64,000 bases of DNA from the NCBI GenBank assembly GCA_963383645.1, contig OY726562.1, positions 2,113,001 through 2,177,000 of the forward strand, read 5' to 3'. The stretch is from Muscardinus avellanarius (taxonomy: Eukaryota > Chordata > Mammalia > Rodentia > Gliridae). Each line of letters opens with the position of its first letter. Within the stretch, counting starts at the first letter, position 1. Below, piece by piece: positions 1 to 11,161 of this stretch. The notes beneath the pieces were generated by a model, which was not told the origin of the DNA, ran no database searches, and saw only the letters and a program-made list of their open reading frames with translations. The position numbers and the translations under genes are program-made.

Positions 1-345
1 GGGTGCCGAAGACCACACGGAGCTAGAGCAAGCCATAGCCGTGTGCAGAGAAGGCTGGAGCCTCAGACACCAGCAGCTGAGCTCGCTCGGCGTGTGCGGC
101 CAGCCACACCCGCACCCCGGAGCCTCAGTGTCCCATCCCGGAGAACCACTCCGCTGACCTGCAGACTAAGCCTTCCAGCACCCCTCCCTGAACAAGCGCC
201 TTTCTCTAGGGAAAGTACCGTGTTGGCATATTATCTAGTCCTCAACCGCATCACCTGTCTAAAACAGCCATTACTACCTTTATCACTGGCAAAGTTTTTG
301 AGTGTTGTGACCCTAACCTCATTTTCTCCTTAAGCCTATGATTGC
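1..345. other. unassigned GC-rich start of window
   Basis: The first 180 bases are GC- and CpG-richer than the following sequence and hold an open frame on the plus strand that begins at 43, but I see no splice sites, family or repeat that identifies it. From about 190 the sequence is ordinary AT-richer DNA up to a TG microsatellite. Confidence 0.3.

Positions 346-395
<50 letters not shown>
346..395. repeat. (TG)n microsatellite
   Basis: About 25 uninterrupted TG units lie directly upstream of a minus-strand SINE. Confidence 0.95.
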
Positions 396-396
<1 letters not shown>

Positions 397-408
397 GGGG
401 AGGTAGGA

Positions 409-596
409 AGTGGTACTGGGGGATTGAATCCAGGAGCATTCTACCTCTGAGCTACACCCCCAGACTAAGTGTATATGTATTCACTTATTTATTGAAACAA
501 GGTTTTACTAAGTTGCTGAGGCTGTCCTCCAACCTGGAATCCTCGTTTCTGCTTTCAAGTCCTGGTAATACAGGCACATGCCACCACGCCCAGCTA
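409..596 (-). mobile_element. dimeric B1-ID SINE, type I
   Basis: Read on the minus strand it starts with the 7SL-like head (complement of ccaccacgcccagct) and ends in the ID half (complement of ggggattgaatccagg). It is moderately diverged and the TG tract sits where its A-rich tail would be. Confidence 0.85.
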
Positions 597-735
597 AGCC
601 GATGGTTTTTATTGCTCAATTTTGTGTCTTATGGTGACTTTTTTTCTGACTGTATTTTGCCTGCAAATATCACACGTAAGTCTAATCAGCAACTATTTAT
701 ATCCCAGTAAAACGCAAGATTGGGATGAAGGATTT

Positions 736-927
736 TTTTTTTTTTTTTTTTGGTGGTACTGGGGTTCCTGGAAGCCCTTCTATATCTGGGCTACACTCCC
801 AGACCTATTTTTTTTATTTTTGGAAACAGGGTCTCTTAAGCCAGCACAGCTGGCTTCGAACCTGCACAATCCTCCTGTCTCCGCCTCCCAAATGCGGGGA
901 TGACAAGTGTGCGCCACCACGCCCGGC
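736..927 (-). mobile_element. dimeric B1-ID SINE, type II, with TSD
   Basis: A T tract is followed by ggtggtactggggttcctgg and the copy ends in ccaccacgcccggc. The 11-base TSD atgaaggattt is at 725-735 and 928-938. The central stem is perfect (AAGCCAGC / GCTGGCTT around aca). This is a young-looking copy with TTCCTGGAA at 765-773. Confidence 0.93.
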
Positions 928-938
928 ATGAAGGATTT

Positions 939-1338
939 ATTCTTTAAAGAAAGAAAGAGAACAGGGGGCTGGTGGAGGAGGGGGAGGTCATGAAAAACAA
1001 ACTGTTTCTGCTTTTCACACGCGGCCCAGCCAAGCCCAGGCTACATCAAAACCTTCATGCCCACCTTCTTTGCCCTTTTATGTTGACATCTGTAGACCCC
1101 GAGGTTCTAGAAATGTGCTTTGAAAGTCCAAGCTCCTCCTAAAATCATTGGCAAAATTTTGTGTTTATATTTGCGGAGAGAGAAAAACCTTAACATTTAT
1201 CAGCTTCTCACATGTCACAAAACTGCTGTTTTTATTTTCCAGCACCCCAGAGACTTGTATGAAGGTCCCAGGAGCCATGGTCCCGTAGCACTGCCCCTCC
1301 TCCTGCCTGAGGACAGCAGCTCCAGAATTCTACAGAGG
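939..1338. other. no recognised feature
   Basis: Unique-looking sequence. I see no gene, RNA or clear repeat in it. Confidence 0.4.
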
Positions 1339-1455
1339 AGCCGGGCATGGTGGTACACACCTCTAATCTCAGTACTTGGGAGCCTGAGACAGGAGGATGG
1401 TGGGTTTGAGGCCAGCCTCATCAACTTAGTGACGCATTGCTTTAAAATAAGAAAT
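1339..1455 (+). mobile_element. B1-like monomer, no ID half
   Basis: The 7SL-like head agccgggcatggtgg runs through gaggccagcctcatcaactt to an A-rich end. The ID tail found in the dimers is missing, so this is an older monomer or a truncated dimer. Confidence 0.75.
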
Positions 1456-1535
1456 AAGTTCATTAATAGAAATACCACCTTAGACTATGTGTATACATGT
1501 GAATATATACCAATGCCAACCTGGGTACTCCATAT

Positions 1536-1650
1536 TGGGAGGGAAGGAAATGGGGAGGGGCACCAAAAACAGGTACATGATGTCCTTGTCAACATGATTT
1601 ACATTGTGATCTAAGACTATAGTGTACCAATAAAAGCACAAAAAGTGCTA
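1536..1650 (+). mobile_element. LINE-1 3' end fragment
   Basis: The text gggagggg...caacatgatttacattgtgat...gtaccaataaaagcac matches the 3' end seen again near 18190-18290 in this window. Its last bases carry the ...accaataaaa... LINE-1 end with a polyadenylation-like aataaa. It is strongly 5' truncated. Confidence 0.65.
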
Positions 1651-1703
1651 CTACTGCTGGAAAATCACATAAAATAAGTGTGCACAGAAAAAAAGAAATA
1701 AAA

Positions 1704-1762
1704 AGGGCTAGGAGTGTAGCTTAGAGGTAGAATGCCCTTGGATTCAATCCCCAGAACCAACA
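1704..1762 (+). mobile_element. short ID-type monomer
   Basis: The unit gggctaggagtgtagcttag...attcaatccccag is the tRNA-derived right half of the dimer on its own. It has a polymerase III A box (tagcttagagg) and a B-box relative (attcaatcc). An A-rich stretch precedes it. Confidence 0.75.
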
Positions 1763-2490
1763 AGAAATAATTTCTACACCGGAGAAGCAGGGAGGGTGGC
1801 AGAGTGACTGGAAGTCGCACTTGTGTAGCAAACTCCCTGATTTTATTTGTTTTGAATGAATTTCACTAGATGTGCTCTTTCCAGGAATATAACAGAAGTC
1901 ATCCCTCTGGAAGCCTAGAAAACTTTAGTCAGCTACTCATGGGGATTTATGGACATATTTTAAGAGTTTAATGTTCTACGCTCACAGAATATTTGGTCAG
2001 GGCAGAAACGAGGCCACGGAGTCGCGGCTTCCAGCCGAGGAGGGTAGGCTGGGGCTACGCGGAGTATCGTGAAGGGGCTGAAGTCTGCAGTGACGCTTTC
2101 ACATGGGGAAAGCTACGCTGGGTCTAACTGTGTGCCGGGCGCTCTTGTACCCTGCTCCCTATCCCACCTGCCAGATCGTCCCTGTGATCGCTGTGTGCCC
2201 AGCACTTCTCTTCCTGCTTTCATTTGCTCTTACCCCTCATCCTTGGAATGAGACATTCTCCGTGCAAACTTTGGGAAAAGAAGCCTGGGGCGCTGCGTGA
2301 TATTAAGTTATAATACGCACACTCCTGCACGCTGGAGGTATTCAGACAAGTTGCTCCTCTTGGGCTACAGCAAGTCTTATGTAAGTCTACACTAACTGGA
2401 TGAAAGGTTTTCACTAGAGTAACTCAAGGCGATTTTTCTACTTCCCAACAGTGTTTGGGTAACCACTAAGGACATTTTCTTCTCTTGGTT
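1763..2490. other. no gene; possible ancient repeat trace
   Basis: Mostly unique sequence. Around 2125-2150, ctgtgtgccgggcgctc resembles the tgtgtgccaggcactg string of ancient MIR/L2-type elements, but the match is too short to call. Confidence 0.3.
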
Positions 2491-2871
2491 TCTTTTTTTA
2501 CATATACCATATTTTTAGATTTTGTTTTTCTTGCTTTTGTGGTACATTCCAGTCGCATATCATAAGGTAGTTTAGGGTGATAAGAGCGTACATGTACACA
2601 GCACCCCGTGGGCTCGCCCTCCCCGGCCCCTCCTCACTCCTTCCACACAGAGTGAGATTGACATTGATGTTCTCATACGCGTAGATGTCGGAGGACGTGT
2701 TTTTGTCGCTGATCCTCCTTTTCCGCCCCCTTTGCCTGCACCACCTCCCTGGCTCCACTGGAGTTTCTTTCCATCAACTAAGGTCTCTCTTGTATCCTGG
2801 TTACTCCCCAGCTTCCACACACGAGGGAAAACGTGTGGCCCTTCTCGTCCTGTGCCTGGCTCATCTCACCT
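2491..2871 (-). mobile_element. possible LINE-1 3' UTR piece
   Basis: A short T run near 2490 and the string gtgcctggctcatctcacct near 2850-2871 resemble the inverted LINE-1 3' UTR (tgcctggcttatttcactta type). It abuts the ORF2 remnant that follows on the same strand, which would make it the 3' part of the same insertion. Confidence 0.4.
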
Positions 2872-5045
2872 AGCTCCTTGGTCAGATTTATTCCTATATA
2901 TTTTATTGTTTCTGGGTTATTTTGAATTAAGTTGTTTTCTGAATTTCTTTTTCAGTGGATTCACGATTGGTATATAGAAGAGCTGATGTTTTTAAGTTGA
3001 CTTGCATCCTGTTACTTTGCTGAATATGTTAAACAGTTCAAAGTTTTTGGTTGAATTTTTTAGGTTTTCTAAATATAGGATCCTGACATCTGAAAATAGA
3101 GATATTTTCAGTTCTATTTTCCATATCTGAATTCCTTTGATATCCTTCTCCTGCCTTATTGCTCTGGTAAGAGTCTCAAGTATTATATTGAAAAGGATGG
3201 TCATAGTGGGCAATTATGTTTAGTCCTGATTTTAAAGGGAATTCCTGCAGTTTTTCTCTAATATTCAATATGATATTATCTTTGAGTTTCTTGTATATTG
3301 CTTTAATGATGTCAAGGTAAGTTTCTTCTATTATGATTTTCTACAGTGATTTAACATGAATGGGTATTGGATTTTGTCAATGTCTTGTCAGCATCTATTG
3401 AAATTTTCTTGTGGTTTTTGTCCTTGGTTCTATTTATAAAGTGAATGGCATGTATTGATCTGCATATGTTGAACCAGCCTTGCATTCCTGGAATAAAACC
3501 AACTTGGTCATGGTGTTCTTGATGTGATTTGAAATGCATATCACTAATATTTTGTTTAGAATGTTTTATCTATGTTCATGAGAGATATTGACCTGTAATT
3601 TTCATTTCTTGAGATATCTTTATTCATTTTGGTATTAAGGTGATACCACTGGCCTCAGAGAAAGAATTTGGGAGGATTTCATCTCTTTAAATTTCACAAA
3701 ATAACTTGTCAAATATTGGGTTGAATTCTTCTGTATAGATTTTGTAGAATTCAGTTGGAAATCTATCTGGACCTGGACTTTTCTTTAATGGAAGGCTCTT
3801 TATTGCTGTTTCTATCTCTGTGCTTGCTATTGGTCTTTTTAGGTTTTCTATATCTTTTTGACTCAATTTAGGAAGGCTGTGTGTGTCTAGAAATCTCTTG
3901 CTTTCTTCTGTTTTTTTTTTCAATTTATTGGAGTATACATTTTCAAAATAGTTTCTGATGATCTTCTGAATGTTCCCCCTATCTGTGATGATATCTCCTT
4001 TTTCATTTCTGATTTTACTAATTTGGGTTGATACTTTCTTTCAGTTAGGTTAGCTAAGGTTGTTAGACTTTCCAAATGACCAGTTTCTATCTTGTTAATC
4101 GTTTGTATTTTTGTTGTTGTTGTAGTTATTCCCAATGTTACTGATTTCTGCTCTGATTTTAATTATATTCTGCCTTTTATGGCTTTGGCTTATTCTGTTC
4201 CTGTTTTTCCAGGGCCTTGAGGTGTCATTAATTTTTTTATTTGGTCACTTTCTGTTTTTCTTATGTGGATACTGAGTGCTATAAATTTTTCTCTTAAAAC
4301 CACCTTCAACATGTTTCGTCAATTATGTTATGTTGTGTCTCTATTTTCATGTAATTCTAGGAATTTTTATTTTCCCCCTTATTTCTTCTATGAACCAATC
4401 CTCATCCAAACTACATCATTCAATCTCCATGTATCTCTGTAATTTCTTTTGGTTTTCATGTTGTTGATTTCTATCTTTATTCTATCATAATCTGAAAGAT
4501 TCAAGAGTTATATTACATTTTTAAAATGTGCTGGTACTTGCTTTGTGGCCCAGACTGTGGTCTCTTTTGGGTAAGGTTTCATGAGCAACTGAGAATAAAG
4601 TGTATTCAGCTGTTGTTGGTTGGAATATTCTGTATATGTCTAATAGGTCCATTTGGTTTATAGTTCTTTAGGTTTGAAGAGTCTTTGCCCGTCTTTTACC
4701 TGAAAGAGTGATCTAGTGGTGTGAGTGGTGTGTTGAAGACTCCCAATATTATTGTATTTGGGTCTAGTTGAGACCTGATGTCCTGAAGAGTTTGTTTTAT
4801 AAAAGTGAGTATTCCCACATTTGGTGCATAAATGTTTACTCTTATTGCATCTTCTGGTTGGATTGTTCCTTTATTAGTATGAAGTGACCTGCTTTGTCTC
4901 TTCTGATAAATTTTAGCTTAAAGTCTGCTTTGTCAGATATGAATGATGCTACTTCTGCTTATTTTTGTTCTATATGCACATGGTATATCTTTTTCCATCT
5001 TATCACCTTTAGCTTATAGATATCTTTGCTCACTGAAGACATTTT
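2872..5045 (-). mobile_element. LINE-1 ORF2 remnant (endonuclease to reverse transcriptase)
   Basis: Minus-strand translation gives recognisable LINE-1 ORF2 pieces in separate frames. From about 4135 to 3687 it covers the linker and early reverse transcriptase (LPLKKSPGPD motif). At 3539-3351 it includes [12 protein letters not shown]. At 3213-2992 it includes GIQIWKIELKISL and LYLENLKNST. The catalytic FADD of the family reads FSDV here, and frames are broken many times, so it cannot encode an active enzyme. The 4500-5045 part matches the endonuclease-side portion of ORF2. Both ORF1 and the ORF2 C-terminus are absent, and the RT end joins a possible 3' UTR piece at about 2871. That implies an internal deletion on top of 5' truncation. 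Confidence 0.9.
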
Positions 5046-6171
5046 AATTTGACTTGAGGGAGAAAAATCAAGAAGATTTTAGAGGATTTGCTAACATCCT
5101 CTCTGTAAAAACCCACCCCAAACACTTCTATTCTCTCTTCTTTCCTTCCTCTGCACTCAGGGAACTTATTAATACTTCTGACTTGTTTTCATTCTAGAAC
5201 ATACATGAAAATAATGTTATATATTTATAACCTATGAGTGTAATGAAGACAGCTTCTCCTACTATTCAATCTAATGGTTCTGAGCCATGATAGTACACAC
5301 TCATAGTAGGACTTTTTTTCCCCCAGGGTCTTACCTCTGAGGATAATCCCAAGACGGCCAATGACCCTAGAGATCAAAGGGTCAACCCTGGTCACCATTG
5401 TCTTGAGAAGAAACCAAAACTGGTACCCACCTCACGGGGAGGCCCCTTAGGTGCTGCTTGAGGGGCCTGGGGCCTGGTGGCCAGGAGTGCAGGGGAGGGG
5501 CTTTCTCTGCTGCTGCTGATCCTGTAGCTGCCATTCATGGTGCTGCTCTAAGCTTGGGGTCTTTGGGGACAGGTCTCCTAACACCCAGTCAGGGTCATTT
5601 TCTGGAGGCCAGTTCTGCTGCTGAAGATCTGGGTGCAAAGGACTCCAGAAACAGCCACCTAGTGGTCATTCCATGACAGCTGTCCCCAGTCACCCATGCC
5701 TGGAGACCAGATACACCTCATCCTGTGATCCCATGGAGAGAAAGAACTGGAAGACCTGCACTGCTTAACCGTGGACCCCACACCACATGCTAGATGCCTC
5801 CTGTCTAACTTTGGTCCTGTTCTCTGCAGACCCAAGGCCAGCCTGTGTCCTTTCCTGCAGTGAAGGTGGCTGTGACACCAGCTGTCTGGGCCCTGCCCCA
5901 CCAACACACAGTCATGGAAACAAAGTCACTTGATATCAATCACTCCAGGGTCATTGCATTAAAACCTTCCTTACTTTGCCCAAGGGCATCAGTGGGCAGC
6001 AGAAAGCAGGCTACAGGCAGAGGGTAGCCCACATTCAGGACCAGTTCTTACTGTTTCTAGAAATGAAGATTCTATCTGGAAAACTACTACTTTTCATCTA
6101 GTTATTTACAAAAGCAATACATGTGTGCCATAGAACAAAGAATTAAAAATACACATAGTCATATAAATGAA
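5046..6171. other. unassigned sequence beside LINE-1
   Basis: GC content rises in 5330-6030. Several frames are open (for example plus 5458-5676) but overlap each other on both strands and show no family. Some of the 5046-5900 part could be a 5' portion of the neighbouring LINE-1, since it lies on that side, but no ORF1 is readable. Confidence 0.3.
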
Positions 6172-6172
6172 A

Positions 6173-6282
6173 GCTGGGCGTGGTGGCGCACGCTTGTAAT
6201 CCCCGTGCTTGGGAGGCTGAGACAGGAGGATCACACAGGTTCGAAGCCAGCTTCAGCTACTTAGTGAGACCCTGTTTCCTGT

Positions 6283-6283
<1 letters not shown>
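6173..6283 (+). mobile_element. truncated B1-type SINE head
   Basis: Starts gctgggcgtggtggcgcacg and reaches tactTagtgagaccctgtttc, then passes into a TC tract in place of the ID half. Confidence 0.8.

Positions 6284-6286
<3 letters not shown>

Positions 6287-6339
<53 letters not shown>
6287..6339. repeat. (TC)n microsatellite
   Basis: About 26 TC units lie between a plus-strand SINE head and a minus-strand SINE. Confidence 0.95.
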
Positions 6340-6345
<6 letters not shown>

Positions 6346-6350
6346 TTACT

Positions 6351-6549
6351 TTATGGAGTTACTGGGAATTGAACCCAGAGGCATTCTACTTCCAAGATAC
6401 ACCTTCCAAACCTCTTAACTTTTTATTTTTGAAACAAGGTCTCACTAAGTTGCTGATGGTCTTACTAAATTGTCGAAGCTGGCCTCAAATGTGTTATCTT
6501 CCTGTCTCAACCTCCCAAGAACTGCAACTCCAGGTGTGCACCACCACAT
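6351..6549 (-). mobile_element. dimeric B1-ID SINE, type I
   Basis: Begins actgggaattgaacccagag and ends gtgtgcaccaccaca. It is tail to tail with the plus-strand SINE at 6173, with the TC tract between the two tails. Confidence 0.82.
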
Positions 6550-6785
6550 ACTCTTTATTTAGTCATTTCTTATTTGCTTATAAGGAATCTTTCTATTAAA
6601 AAAGATAGGTTAAACACTGCAATTTTTCTCTCTGGGATATCTTTTCCATATAGGTATTTTAAATTTTATGTTACATATGAGACTCTTAATGTTTCATGGA
6701 ATTCCATTTTAATTTAAAAACTCTTTTACCTTCCAAAACAATAAATGGAAGTAATTGGTTAGTGTTCCTCTTGAATGAAGAATTT

Positions 6786-7003
6786 CGCCGGGCGTGGTGG
6801 CACACGCTTGTAATCCCAGCATTCGGGAGGCTGAGACCTGGAGGATCACAGTTCGCGGACAGCCTCAGCTACTTAGTGAGGCCCTCTGCAACTCAGTGAG
6901 ACCCGGTTTCAAAATAAAGAATAAAAAATAGGGCAGGGTGTGTAGCTCGGAGGTCAAATGCCCCTGGGTTCCACCCCCAGACCCGCAAAAAAAAAAAAAA
7001 AAA
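6786..7003 (+). mobile_element. dimeric B1-ID SINE, type III
   Basis: Full length from gccgggcgtggtggcac to an 18-base A tail at 6986-7003. Type III marks are present: cctggaggatc, ttcgcggacagcctc and cccccagacccgc. The short repeat agaatttc flanks it near 6778 and 7003. Confidence 0.92.
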
Positions 7004-7044
7004 AGAATTTCAATGCCGAGGGGTCTTGATGAATTCAGGAGTGC

Positions 7045-7762
7045 TTTTTTTTTTTTTCAGGGTGCTTGGCACTGGCACTGGAGTAATGGGGCCAATGGCA
7101 CCAGAGGAGCCCCAAGCGCACATCTTCCTATCTTGATGAGAAGCTACAGTCTCAGGTCTAGGTCTCTGTCCTGTGCAGCTCCCCTGGCCACCAGTGTTCA
7201 TCCCCTACACCCTCACCGCCACTGGCCAGTCTGTTCCACGTCCCTTTGAACCTCATGCCTGGCACACGAGGAGCTTGAGAGCAGGAGCCCCGTTTCCTTG
7301 GGGTTTGATGTCATGCACATCTCACAGAGCATTCCTGGAGCCTCAAACCCAAGAGAATAGGAATGCCAGCCAAGTTCTGTGAGCTCAGCACTGCTCACAG
7401 TTTGGTGGAAATGATAACCCTGCTCCATCTGCCTGGGGCCGATTCCTGGCCCTTCACTCCAAGTCATCTTTGGGAGGCTGCTCACCTTCCTGATGGTCCT
7501 GATGGATGAGGCCACTGGACTTGGGAGGGTGAGGGCGGGCTCTCCCTTTCACTGCAGCTAGGTGAAGGAGGTGTGGTCCTGTGGGGGAGGGCTGCTCCCT
7601 GCTCCCACTGAGAGGAATAGAGGGTCTGCTGCCCTCAGGCAATGCCTCTTCAGGAAAGCTGGCAGCTCATGCCTTAAAAGCACCTGCCCTTCATCTCACA
7701 GTGGGAGCCCAGGAAGGTTGCTGAAGACTGGCTGGAGAAATCAGCCAGGGGAAGCCCACCCC
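7045..7762 (-). pseudogene. probable processed retrocopy of an unidentified transcript
   Basis: A perfect 14-base direct repeat, tcaggagtgctttt, lies at 7035-7048 and 7763-7776. Directly inside the left copy is a tract of 13 T (7045-7057), and no SINE or LINE sequence follows. This is the arrangement left by LINE-1-mediated insertion of a minus-strand, A-tailed RNA of about 700 bases. The minus strand holds two overlapping open frames (7642-7454 and 7515-7213), but I recognise no protein, and they may be chance. No aataaa lies just upstream of the A tail on the minus strand, so the RNA may have been primed internally or used a variant signal. The insertion mechanism is well supported; the source gene is unknown. 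Confidence 0.65.
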
Positions 7763-7839
7763 TCAGGAGTGCTTTTAAATGACTTTCATTTAGTTCATCA
7801 CAAGACTAGCTACACACATTTTTTTGTCTTTTTGTTCTT

Positions 7840-7903
7840 GTGTTAGAGGTTGAACCCAGTACCTAGCTTGGCATACATTCTCCCACTGAGCTACATTATA
7901 GCT
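7840..7903 (-). mobile_element. full-length ID-type monomer
   Basis: Reads gaggttgaacccagtacctagcttggcatacattctcccactgag in plus orientation, i.e. an inverted tRNA-like ID unit. It keeps the middle segment that the dimer's right half has lost. Confidence 0.7.
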
Positions 7904-8023
7904 CCTATATATGTTATGAAATGTAATAACACACATATTACTCAGTTTATAGACAATGTCATGTGCATCAGTGAATTCATGGGCCCCTCAAACACCTTGT
8001 TTTAGATTCAAAAATTGAGCATA

Positions 8024-8025
8024 AT

Positions 8026-8064
<39 letters not shown>

Positions 8065-8067
8065 TTT
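8024..8067. repeat. (TTTA)n microsatellite
   Basis: About 11 units occupy the inverted tail of the adjoining minus-strand SINE. Confidence 0.95.
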
Positions 8068-8243
8068 TTGCAGTACCAGGAATGGAACCTAGAGCATTCT
8101 ACCTCCAAGCTATACCCCCAGCCCTATTTATTTTCTTTATTTTTGAAACAGGTCTGGCTGACTGTTGAAGCTGGCTGGGAACTGTGATCCTCCAGCCTCA
8201 GCCTCCCAAATGCTGGGATTTCAAGCGTGTCCACCACGCCTGG
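8068..8243 (-). mobile_element. dimeric B1-ID SINE, type I, internally shortened
   Basis: Begins tgcagtaccaggaatggaac and ends ccaccacgcctggct. The middle is shorter than in full copies. Confidence 0.82.
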
Positions 8244-9640
8244 CTCTTGTATTTATTATACAAACGTGGACCCAATTTTTACCATCCTTTGGGGACAAAG
8301 CACTGTAGAATCCTGGAATAGCATGGAAGCCATCAAGGTCAGCTGCATTCACTACAATTTTCATATGAATGTTTTGTTTTACTTGAATTCTTTAGATATG
8401 GCTTCTCCAAGTACAGGGTACTGTGAACAAGGTCACTCTGTAAACCAGGGTAACTGGTTAACAAAGTAGAGAAGAGAATGCGGGCTCTGTGAGCCTCATG
8501 CTACGGACTCCAAGGCTACCCTGAAATCCGCTTGAGAAGCAGTTACACCCGGTAGACGCTCCTGCTGCTAAGAAAGGGGATAGGATGGCTCCTTCCAAGA
8601 AAGAGCTTGGCCCCATCGAAAAGACTAGAACATTAATAATGATGCTAGAAAATAATTCTCATGCATCTCGGTGCTTCACCGATGTTATCTTATTTCAAGC
8701 ATCCACATGAGAGGAAGGGACTATGAATGTCCTTCTTTACAGATGAGGAGCCAAAGCCCCACAATGCTAATTGCTCCCTGAGGTGATGGGGAGCCTCTCT
8801 GGAGCCAGAGGAGTCGGCCTCGCACCTTGAACAGCCTGTGCAGCTCACGAGACCTCAAAAGAATGAACCCAGTGAGGATACTTCTCGCACAGGGGCTTGG
8901 GATAAGGAAATGCATTAACTTTTGCAAAATTATGTTTGGTAGTACCTAGAATTTAAATGTATATCTTGTCTGAATTAATCAGCTTCCAGTCTGGGTTGGG
9001 AAATTCAACTGTCTGCGTTTCACTTACTTTACCAAGCAAAAAGTTAGTTCAATGTAAGATTGTAAACGATCTTCTAGTGTTTATATCCATAAAAGAAGAG
9101 AGAAAGAAATGAATAAACTCCTGTAATCATTTGGGTCCCGAATAATATAGACAAAATTAGCCAGGAAATTAACTAATTTGGCAACTTAAAGGCTAAACCC
9201 GTGACTTAGGTATTGACATTTGATCAATTACGGCTATTTTTCTCCAGGATTTTCATGGTAATGAGTACATTAGAACATTCTTTTTTTGGTTCCAGTTAGC
9301 TCCCATAATTTAAAAATATACACCGAAGGGGAAATTGGCCCTGAAGGAAAAATGAAAATGAGAAAAACAGAGAAACGCTTATGGAGAGCACCAACCGCTG
9401 TTAACATCTTGGAGATGTTAGCGGTGAGTGGCTCCTTGACTTTGGATGCCCTCAGCCGTCACTGTGGCTCACTGGGCGCCGTTAGCAAATGCCTCCTGCT
9501 CGTTCTGTCACCTGTGCATTAGCCAGAACCTTAGCAACGTGACAGGGATGAGGCCCTCTGGTCCCTTGGGCTTGGGCTTGGATCACCCAGGCCTCAGAAC
9601 CACCGGCCCAGTTGCCAGTGCCGTGTTCACAGAACAAAAC
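8244..9640. other. unique sequence with an ancient-repeat trace
   Basis: At about 8644-8770 the string ttcttTacagatgaggag and its surroundings resemble the cattttacagatgaggaaactgag core of ancient MIR/L2-type repeats. The remainder shows no gene or recognisable repeat. Confidence 0.35.
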
Positions 9641-9643
9641 TGG

Positions 9644-9722
9644 TTTTCAGTGCTGGGGACCGAACCACGGCTTCACACATGGAGCGTGTATACACGCACT
9701 CCACCGCTACATCCCCGGCTCA
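9644..9722 (-). mobile_element. full-length ID-type monomer
   Basis: Inverted tRNA-like unit cagtgctggggaccgaacc...ctccaccgctacatccccgg. It retains the central region, so it resembles the general rodent ID element more than the shortened half in the dimers. Confidence 0.75.
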
Positions 9723-10743
9723 AAAAAGAATTTTTCATGGAGTTGGTGTTCAGATCAACAAGTAGAGAAGTTCAAATTCAGGCCACAGCAACATGAGGGT
9801 TAAGATGGTTGAGGGACGTCAGCAGGAGCCATCAGCAGTGATGACTCTGGCTGCCCCAAGCAGTGAACGGAGAGAGTTCTGGGCTCCCTCCTGCTCCCTC
9901 TCTGAGTCTCTGTTCCCCTCATTCCTTCCAGATTCCTTCTCTTTCCCTTGTTTTGTTTTCTTCTCTCATAATTTTTTCCCTCAAATCCTCAGATCCAAAT
10001 ACATTTGAATTACAAATGTTTTACTAGGTAAAGCTTTCTACTCTCTGCTTTATGTATGTGCTTAGAGTGAAATGAAATTGAATGTGGTAATCTCTCTACA
10101 GAACGGAGAGAGTCTTTTAAATGACCTTTGATTGTCAGTCTCTCGTGGTTTCCTCTGTGCCTTGAATCGATGACCCTTTTACAGAAAAACAAACAGTATC
10201 GTTTGCCTTCTCCTGTTTATAGAAATGTAAGTCGAGTCAGGGAACATTGTCAGAAGGCAGTACCGGGGATTCCGTGTTTACTTTAGAAACCTCTTAAAGA
10301 GTGGTTGACTTTAGAAAGCCTTTCCTTAACAGCTGTTTCAAGCTCTCTGAGCTACAGTGAGGGGCCCCCACAGGAGCATGCAGCTCCTGGCTTCTCTATT
10401 GCAAGTCCCACCCCAAACCCAAGTCGCTCACCCCCGCATCCAAGACATAGACCCGGGAGGAAGTGTTCGTACAGTTCTGTGTGGGACGCCCAGTAGCATT
10501 TGTCTGTTTTTACTTCTCAGCTATGTTTTATGTTGATAACCCAGGAAGGGAAGTTTGGGTGATAGGTTTATGTTTTTCCATAAGCTCCCAGTTGATACAC
10601 AGAGAGAGTTAATTAACTTGCATTTATCCCTGATCAGAGGCTTCAGGAGATTTTCAAGAAAAAGATATTAAAAAGTCTTTGAGATCAAAGAGCTCTGTGT
10701 GGAATAAAAGTCCAGCATCCTTCAGGGGGCACTCCTGAGAGCA
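9723..10743. other. no recognised feature
   Basis: Unique-looking sequence with no supportable gene or repeat. Confidence 0.35.
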
Positions 10744-11158
10744 TCAGACTAGGTCTGGCGAGGTCTGGTTGAGATGGGTGGTCTCAGTTACATGAGCCAA
10801 GTCACAGAGTTTGCAGACCAAGGTGGGAGACAGTGTTTCCATACAACGTGGGAGTGGTACTCCGAGCCCGCCTGATCCAGCAAAATACGATTGATTGAGT
10901 GTGGAATCATCAATAACACCGACAGGAGTTTTAGGAGTCCTGTTATCTTCCTGGGGCAACAACATGGTATTATCCTGAAAAGTCTCTGAGGCGCTGTCCT
11001 GCAGGTTGAGAGGAACGGAGGTGAGCAGAGCCCCATCCTCTCTACCTCTACTGTAATCAGCGAATCCTCTTTGGCCTGTTTTACACACTGAAACTGTACG
11101 CAAGATTTTGTTTGGAAAATAAATTTTTTGCCTGCTAGGGAAAAGAGGGTTTTGTGCA
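10744..11158 (-). other. protein-like open frame, unidentified
   Basis: A minus-strand frame stays open across this segment and ends in a stop at about 10744. It includes EDNRTPKTPVGVIDD, FAGSGGLGVPLPRC and LVCKLCDLAHVTE. Its residue mix looks more protein-like than most frames here. Against coding: the nominal start lies inside the SINE at 11162-11342, a second minus-strand frame is also open for 123 codons, and I recognise no family. It could be a 3' exon, an ancient repeat or chance. Confidence 0.2.
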
Positions 11159-11161
11159 TTT

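Noticed and set aside
1..345. CpG island and first exon at the window start
   Set aside because: Only about 180 bases are GC-rich, and no promoter element or splice donor is clear.
6173..6549. Inverted-repeat DNA transposon formed by two facing SINEs
   Set aside because: The two SINEs differ in divergence and meet at their tails around a TC tract, which fits independent insertions.
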